Shown here: positions 59,016 to 64,000 of the stretch, in pieces
How positions within the stretch are numbered: position 1 is the first letter of the stretch
How the letters are laid out: the number at the start of each line of letters is the position of its first letter
DNA from: an uncultured Collinsella sp.
Lineage (GTDB): Bacteria; Actinomycetota; Coriobacteriia; Coriobacteriales; Coriobacteriaceae
DNA: 64,000 nt
Direction: 5' to 3'
Assembly (NCBI GenBank): GCA_900547765.1
Contig: URIA01000004.1
Location: forward strand, 3,101 to 67,100
Made by a program: the position numbers and the translations under genes
The notes under the pieces: generated by a model
Seen by the model: the letters and a program-made list of their open reading frames with translations, nothing else
What the model was told of the DNA's origin: nothing
Database searches by the model: none

Positions 59016-59168
59016 GGACGGCTTGGGCGGGTCCCCGTACTTAGTTTCCAAAACGTCCTCGCGCATGAAGGCCCCCGTTGCCTCGCTTCTACGAAGCGTT
59101 GGCAACGGGGGCCTTCGCGCTGCGGAATGATTTTGGAAACTAAGTACGGGGACCCGCCCAAGCCGTCC
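59016..59168. repeat. 153-bp near-perfect hairpin with 38-bp arms
   Basis: The outer arms (59016-59053 and 59131-59168) are a perfect 38-bp inverted pair; the left begins GGACGGCTTGGGCGGGTCCC. Inside, AAGGCCCCCGTTGCC pairs with GGCAACGGGGGCCTT (59072-59115). The inner part looks like the aldolase terminator, and the outer arms look like a REP-type element with a GGTCCCCGTAC core. Confidence 0.75.
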
Positions 59169-59701
59169 TGCTCGATCGCCCTTGTGGCGTTGGGGCGGAA
59201 ATGGGTGGGGCGTCAGGGCTTCTTTGCTGATGAGGGGTTAGTATGCCCGGGCTTGGTTGGGGAATGACTTGTTTAGGGATGCTTGGAGCTTTTCGAAGGA
59301 TGTTCGTAAGTTGAGGCTCTGATCGGCTGAGCGCTTGGTTTTTGTGGTGGGGGAGTCGAGGAGACCGTTTCTCTGTGTCGGGGGGAAGGAGAAAAGGTTT
59401 GCATGTTTTAGGGATGGCTGCTGTGCTGCGTCATTGGAAGAATGCATGCTTATGCGGCCTCCTCGATGTCCACCAAAAGATTGCGCTCGGGGTATGCTGC
59501 TAGGTCCCGTGCGCTGGCAGTATTATGCCGCGGTTGCTGCAAAGAAGCGCTAAAGAAAGGCTTAACCTGGTTTGGTGTTACGATGAAACCGCAGGTCAAG
59601 GCTATTGAGTAACACTCTTGAAAGGTTTTGAGCTTAAGGGCTTTCTAAGGTTTGTGGCGCGGATGTGGCTCGCCTGTGTGGGGCGTGTGGACGGCTCGTT
59701 C
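59169..59701. other. Stretch without an assignable gene
   Basis: The 533 bases are G/T-rich on the + strand and differ in composition from neighbouring genes. The best open frame is 59238-59447 on the - strand (69 residues, MHSSNDAAQQPSLKHANLFS at its start), with no ribosome binding site and no recognised family. It may be a decayed gene; I do not call it as real. Confidence 0.4.
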
Positions 59702-60688
59702 CTAGCGCTGCGGTGCAGCGGCACGTACTTGTTCGATGACCTTTTCCATCGTGGCGTCGATGCGGTCCTTTTTGAGTTCGCATTCCCAGATGGTTATGGG
59801 CGTCCAGCCCATTTGAGTGAGTGCTGCCACGGCAGCGCGGTCGCGCTCGACGTTGCGACGGAACTTTGCCTCCCAAAACTCAACGTTGCGCTTGGGCTGG
59901 CTGGGGTTGCACTTGGGGCAGCGGTGCCAAAAGCAGCCGTTGACGAAGATGGCGATCTTGCGGCCGGGGAAGGCGATGTCGGGTTTGCCGGGGACTTTCC
60001 ATTCCAGGCGATAACCCGTGAGTCCCGCGGCGCGCAGGCGCTGGCGAACGAGCAGCTCGGGCTTGGTGTTGGCACGCTTGTTGCCCTTCATGGACTTTTT
60101 GATGGCGGCACGACGGCGCACTAGCTCACGCTCATCGGCGGAGAGGTCCGAGGTGTCGATGCCGTCGAGCAGGCCGGGCTTGGGGCGCTTTCTGCTGCGG
60201 CGTTTGGTTTTGCGCTTGGGTTTTGCGGCGGGCTCGTCGGCCGAGGCGGTGTCGCCGCCGCCGCTGGTGCTTGCCTCAAGCCGGTCTTCCTTTAGCTCGA
60301 TCAGGGCGTCGATCAGCCCTTTGTCGGCGGGCATCCACTCAACGGTGGCGAGAGACGTGCGCGGAATCCAGCGGATGTCGAGCTGGCGGTCGTGTTTCTG
60401 GGGCTCGCCGGACTCATCGGCCAGTGAGCAGTAATAGCACTCCATGGAGAGATGGAAGTCGGGGTAGTCGTACTCAACGGTATAGAAGTCGCGCAGGTTG
60501 GTGACCTTCACCTGCAGCTCTTCCATAAGCTCGCGGCGCACGGCATCCTCGGGTGTCTCGCCGCGCATGAGCTTGCCGCCGGGGAACTCCCAAAGTCCCT
60601 GCATGTCGCCATAGCCGCGCTGCACGGCCAGCAGCTCGTCGGATCCTTCCTTGCGAATGATCCCAGCGGCAACATGAACAGTCTTCAA
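59702..60688 (-). CDS. NUDIX hydrolase - Vsr mismatch endonuclease fusion
   Basis: The 328-residue protein joins two domains in one uninterrupted frame. Residues 1-135 are a MutT-like NUDIX hydrolase; the Nudix box at residues 38-60 (GKLMRGETPEDAVRRELMEE) fits GX5EX7REUXEE. A Lys/Arg-rich linker follows, then from about residue 180 a Vsr (very-short-patch) endonuclease: NKRANTKPELLVRQRLRAAG, the metal Asp in GKPDIAFPG, and the zinc-site segment CFWHRCPKCNPS. The start is TTG 60688, after GAAGGA; an upstream frame extension to 61255 lacks NUDIX sequence and overlaps the ABC gene. No Dcm methylase is nearby. Confidence 0.85.
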   Translation of the reverse strand: MKTVHVAAGIIRKEGSDELLAVQRGYGDMQGLWEFPGGKLMRGETPEDAVRRELMEELQVKVTNLRDFYTVEYDYPDFHLSMECYYCSLADESGEPQKHDRQLDIRWIPRTSLATVEWMPADKGLIDALIELKEDRLEASTSGGGDTASADEPAAKPKRKTKRRSRKRPKPGLLDGIDTSDLSADERELVRRRAAIKKSMKGNKRANTKPELLVRQRLRAAGLTGYRLEWKVPGKPDIAFPGRKIAIFVNGCFWHRCPKCNPSQPKRNVEFWEAKFRRNVERDRAAVAALTQMGWTPITIWECELKKDRIDATMEKVIEQVRAAAPQR

Positions 60689-60836
60689 CAGGAGTCCTTC
60701 CTCAACATCAACACGTGACAGGGTAGCTACCCCTACCTTACACAACGGTAAGGCAAGCGTAAGCCATATCGATGGTAGCCGACTCGTCTTCTTGCGACTA
60801 TAGATGCCGTAGACTAATCGCAAGAAAGGACTCGGT

Positions 60837-61622
60837 ATGCAAACCACGCAAGCAGCGACCCCGGTACTGGAGGTCGCACATCTCGAAAAGGTATACGGTG
60901 CGTTAGGCAACGTGACCCGCGCGCTCAACGACGTCAACTTTACCGTCAACCGTGGTGAATTCGTGGGCATCATGGGCGCCTCGGGCTCGGGCAAGTCGAC
61001 ACTGCTCAACTGCGTCTCGACCATCGATAGCGCCACGAGCGGCACCATCCGCATCAACGGGCAGGACGTTACGCGCATGAAGCAGGCCAAACTCTCGCAG
61101 TTCCGCCGCGAGGAGCTCGGCTTTATCTTCCAGGACTCCAACCTGCTCGATACGCTCACGGCACGCGAGAACATCGCCCTGCCGCTCACCATCGCCCGCA
61201 CTAACTCGGCAGAGATCTCGACTCGCGTGCAGGATGTTGCAGCGCGCCTGTCCATCAGTCAGGTGCTCGACAAGTATCCCTACCAGATGTCAGGCGGTCA
61301 GCAGCAGCGCGTTGCCGCGGCTCGCGCGCTCGTCACTGACCCCACCATGATCATGGCCGACGAGCCCACCGGCGCCCTCGACTCCAAAAGCGCCCGCTTG
61401 CTGCTCGAGAGTCTAGAGGCCCTCAACCGCCGCCTGCGCGCCACCGTGCTCATGGTTACGCACGACAGTTTTGCCGCCAGCTACACGAGCCGTGTACTGT
61501 TTATTCGCGACGGCAAGATCTTCACCGAGTTGCGCCGCGGCGACACCGACCGCCGAGAGTTCTTCGACCGCATTATGGAGGTCGTTGCCATGATGGGCGG
61601 TGAGGGCTCCGATGCTCTGTAA
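60837..61622 (+). CDS. ABC transporter ATP-binding protein (BceA/MacB-type)
   Basis: The 261-residue ATPase has the Walker A in MGASGSGKSTLLN, the Q loop FIFQDSNLLD, the ABC signature SGGQQQRVAAARAL, Walker B IMADEPTGALD and the H-loop His in VTHD. It overlaps the permease by 11 bases. In this family the pair exports or senses peptide antibiotics. No BceRS-like two-component system is seen before it; the region after the permease is cut by the window end. Confidence 0.92.
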   Translation: MQTTQAATPVLEVAHLEKVYGALGNVTRALNDVNFTVNRGEFVGIMGASGSGKSTLLNCVSTIDSATSGTIRINGQDVTRMKQAKLSQFRREELGFIFQDSNLLDTLTARENIALPLTIARTNSAEISTRVQDVAARLSISQVLDKYPYQMSGGQQQRVAAARALVTDPTMIMADEPTGALDSKSARLLLESLEALNRRLRATVLMVTHDSFAASYTSRVLFIRDGKIFTELRRGDTDRREFFDRIMEVVAMMGGEGSDAL

Positions 61623-63849
61623 ACTCGCTTGGGGCAACGTCCGCCGCGCCGGCCGCGACTACCTCGTCTACCTTTTGACGCTCACCCTGGGCGTCACGGT
61701 CTTCTATGCCTTTAACACCATCTCGATGCAGGTCGACATCGCCGGAATCGATGAAGAGGGCTTGGCACAGGTTATGGGCAGCATACTCGGCTACCTGACG
61801 TACTTTTTGGCCGGTGTCATGGCCTTTTTGATGGTGTATGCCAATAACTTCATCATGAAACGCCGCAAGAAGGAGTTTGGCCTGTACCAGGTGCTCGGCA
61901 TGGGGCGCGGGCGCGTCGCCACGATCATGGCGCTCGAGACCGTGATAGTATCGGTCGTGGCCTTTGTTGCCGGCATTGTGCTGGGCGTGGGGCTCTCCCA
62001 GCTCATGACGTTCTTTACGGCCTCGCTCTTTAAGACGCAGATTGCCAATTTCCACTTTTTCTTCTCGGCGCATGCGTTCAACCTGACCCTTGCCTGCATG
62101 CTCGTGATGTTTGTGCTCACGCTACTGCTGAACCTTCGAGCCGTGCGTCGTACCAAACTCATCGAGCTTATGGGTGCCGAGCGTCGCAACGAGAGCATCA
62201 AGACACGCAACCCCTGGATCGCGATTGCCATCTTTGCCGTGGGCGTGGCGCTTGTGGGCGTGGCCTATTACCGTCTGCTACGTGATGGGCTCCCGCTAAC
62301 CGCGACGGACAGCAAGCTGCAAGAGGCCATGAGTCAGTTTGGCATTACGACCGCTATGGTTACAGTGGGCACCTTTGCCCTGTTCTGGGGACTCTCGGGC
62401 ATGCTTATCAAGCTGTTGCAGAGCCTGCGCAGCGTGTATTGGCGCGGCCTCAATATGTTTACCGTGCGTCAGCTTTCGGCCAAGGTCAATACGGTGTGCT
62501 TTTCGATGGGCGTCATCGCGATGATTCTGTTTTTGGCCATTACCTCGGTGACCTGCGGTATGTCGATTGCCAATGTGATGAACGAGAATCTGGAGCGCTA
62601 TAACCCTGTTGACGTGTCTCAGACGTATGTCTATTACACGCCCGAAACGCTCGACTACTACAAGGAGTATGTCAATCCGTCTGAGGCCGATCGCATGGTG
62701 CTGGCCGATGCAACGGTCGATTTGTACGCTGCATGGCATGGCGATCGTAAAGATCCCGATAACGTTGCAGGCGGTATTAAGGGCAAGTCGGCGGACAACA
62801 ACGACGAGACCGGCAAGAAGGTCAATATCGCCGATGTTGCCGGTGAGCATGTGCAGATCGATTCGTATCTGAGTTATCCGCTTGGCGGCTCGGGCCCCTC
62901 GGTGGTGGCGGGTGAGATGTGCAAGGCCATGGGCGAAAAGCTTCCCAAGGCGCTCGAGGGAAGCAACGCCGATGCGATGGGTCTGTATGTGACGCCGGCG
63001 AGCCAGTACAACAAACTGCGCCAGATGATGGGCGAGGAGCCGGTGAGCATTGGCCGCGACCAGTATCTGCTCACGTGTGATATGGGCGGTGAGCTGGGCG
63101 ACCTGTACACCAAGTATATGGCTGGCGGCCATGCCCTTACCTTGGGCGGGCATACGCTCAAGCCCGCAACCGATAAGTCGGACGAGGACACGGCGGCCAC
63201 CGCCAACTCGGCGATGGGCAGCAATCCCGGTACCGTGGTCGTAGCCGATGAGCTGCTGTCCCAGCTTAATCTGCAACCGTATTCCAGTAATCTGCTCGTT
63301 AATTACAAACAGGGTATGGATACGACCGAGGCAGACGAGAGCATTAAATACACCTTGCTCGACAATCTGCTCGTTGACGGCAAGGAGCCGGGGTCGTGGG
63401 GAGTCTTCATCACGCGTTCCGAGATGTACACGCAAGCAGCGCAGATGAACGGCATGATTAGCTATCTGGCCATCTACATTGGCTTTGTGCTGGTCGTTGC
63501 GTGCGCGGCAATCCTATCGATCCAGCAGCTCTCCAATGTGGCCGACGGCAGCCGCAGCTATCGTGTGCTGGCACAGATCGGCTGTGACGACCGCCAGATC
63601 CGGCATTCGGTGATGGCGCAGCAAGCGGTGTTCTTCCTGTTCCCGCTGGCAGTGGGCTTGGCGCACTCCTTTGTGGCGCTCAAGGTGATCATCGAGCTGG
63701 TGAGCGTATTCGGCGATATGAGCATCGCCGGCACCGTGGGCCTCACCTGCGCGATTTTCCTGGCGGCCTATGGTGGCTACTTCCTGGTAACGTACCTCAT
63801 GAGCGCCGGCATGGTACAAGCTGCCATCGCCACCCGCTACAGCGAGTAA
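61612..63849 (+). CDS. BceB/FtsX-type ABC permease
   Basis: The 745-residue permease has an N-terminal helix LVYLLTLTLGVTVFYAFNTIS, FtsX-type segments (KKEFGLYQVLGMGRGRVATIMALE and VRRTKLIELMGAERRNESI), a large extracellular domain of about 250 residues (from about 330 to 610, with YNPVDVSQTYVYYTPETLDYY), and C-terminal helices with a second FtsX core. This layout is that of bacitracin/lantibiotic resistance permeases. The ATG at 61612 overlaps the ATPase gene. Confidence 0.9.
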   Translation: MLCKLAWGNVRRAGRDYLVYLLTLTLGVTVFYAFNTISMQVDIAGIDEEGLAQVMGSILGYLTYFLAGVMAFLMVYANNFIMKRRKKEFGLYQVLGMGRGRVATIMALETVIVSVVAFVAGIVLGVGLSQLMTFFTASLFKTQIANFHFFFSAHAFNLTLACMLVMFVLTLLLNLRAVRRTKLIELMGAERRNESIKTRNPWIAIAIFAVGVALVGVAYYRLLRDGLPLTATDSKLQEAMSQFGITTAMVTVGTFALFWGLSGMLIKLLQSLRSVYWRGLNMFTVRQLSAKVNTVCFSMGVIAMILFLAITSVTCGMSIANVMNENLERYNPVDVSQTYVYYTPETLDYYKEYVNPSEADRMVLADATVDLYAAWHGDRKDPDNVAGGIKGKSADNNDETGKKVNIADVAGEHVQIDSYLSYPLGGSGPSVVAGEMCKAMGEKLPKALEGSNADAMGLYVTPASQYNKLRQMMGEEPVSIGRDQYLLTCDMGGELGDLYTKYMAGGHALTLGGHTLKPATDKSDEDTAATANSAMGSNPGTVVVADELLSQLNLQPYSSNLLVNYKQGMDTTEADESIKYTLLDNLLVDGKEPGSWGVFITRSEMYTQAAQMNGMISYLAIYIGFVLVVACAAILSIQQLSNVADGSRSYRVLAQIGCDDRQIRHSVMAQQAVFFLFPLAVGLAHSFVALKVIIELVSVFGDMSIAGTVGLTCAIFLAAYGGYFLVTYLMSAGMVQAAIATRYSE

Positions 63850-63891
63850 CTCGTTCAGCTTGGAATTATCGTAGGTTGAGCATAGGTCAGC

Positions 63892-63992
63892 GAAAACGCC
63901 CCTAAGCGAGCAAGGTGACGTGAAAGAGGAGGGAAGCGTACTTCGGTACGCGACCGACGATTGAACGTCAGATTGCCGCTTAGGGGCGTTTG
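63892..63992. repeat. Structured palindromic element after the ABC permease
   Basis: AAACGCCCCTAAGCG (from 63893) pairs with CGCTTAGGGGCGTTT (to 63991), and inside, GGTGACGT and ACGTCA continue the stem, with GCGTAC-TTCG-GTACGC as an apical hairpin around 63943. It could be a terminator, a dispersed repeat or a small structured RNA. Confidence 0.6.
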
Positions 63993-64000
63993 CAGCGTCG

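Noticed and set aside
59238..59447. Small - strand gene of 69 codons
   Set aside because: No ribosome binding site, no family and atypical composition; kept only as a remark in the gap entry.
60689..61255. N-terminal extension of the NUDIX-Vsr frame
   Set aside because: It is antisense to the ABC ATPase gene and has Ser/Arg-rich non-domain sequence; the NUDIX fold begins at TTG 60688 with a ribosome binding site.

Overview
The window is GC-rich, gene-dense DNA from one contig of a Gram-positive anaerobe. The gene set and protein sequences fit Coriobacteriia, most likely Collinsella: a comFC / structured-RNA / long-HPF cluster, a DNA topoisomerase with a Lys/Ala tail, FprA instead of aerobic detoxification enzymes, many PTS systems, and numerous GGGACGTTC-type intergenic palindromes. 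The species call is an inference from remembered protein similarity; there is no rRNA gene in the window.

Positions 1-21,800 are mostly housekeeping, almost all on the + strand: a 5'-truncated aminotransferase, a STAS anti-anti-sigma protein, tatA-tatC, hypA-hypB, topoisomerase I, a zinc-ribbon membrane protein (- strand), tmk-holB-ricT, comFC, a nuclease-like hypothetical, a MITE-like element, a strongly promoted structured RNA in the position of the raiA-motif ncRNA, a solute-binding lipoprotein, long HPF (raiA), DegV, a dehydrogenase with a His/Cys-rich tail, a small membrane protein, a HEAT-repeat protein, NAD-type isocitrate dehydrogenase and a SurA-like membrane protein.

Positions 21,800-59,000 form a large galactoside and amino-sugar catabolic island. 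(a) 22.4-32.5 kb: a mannose-family PTS (EIIA, YajC, EIIB, EIIC, EIID), a GntR/UTRA regulator, AgaS, NagA, a mutarotase-like protein, a tagatose-6-P kinase-type PfkB and a YhcH protein. This set fits uptake of GalNAc or a related amino sugar and conversion to tagatose-6-P. (b) 32.7-37 kb: tRNA-Thr, a PTS EIIB paralog whose active-site His is Tyr, GalM, a DeoR regulator and a Fic protein with a long palindromic promoter. (c) 37.2-47.3 kb: two parallel lacG-lacE modules, each with a divergent LacI regulator and the same palindromic repeat at the 3' end, followed by lacF. (d) 48.9-51 kb: lacA-lacB-lacC for the tagatose-6-P pathway. (e) 51.4-55.6 kb: galK-galT with a divergent LacI/GalR regulator and a spaced operator pair. 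(f) 55.8-59 kb: FprA, a DeoR regulator and a class II aldolase that can finish the tagatose pathway. Phosphorylated lactose can therefore be split by LacG, with galactose-6-P passing through LacABC and the aldolase; free galactose passes through GalM, GalK and GalT; GalNAc enters the same trunk at tagatose-6-P.

Positions 59,000-64,000 hold a 38-bp-arm giant hairpin, a NUDIX-Vsr fusion protein (- strand), a BceAB-type ABC transporter and a terminal structured palindrome.

The most notable items are the NUDIX-Vsr fusion, the RNA between comFC and raiA, the phosphorylation-dead EIIB next to a nagA tail fragment, the duplicated lac modules with shared operators and repeats, and several classes of palindromic intergenic elements.
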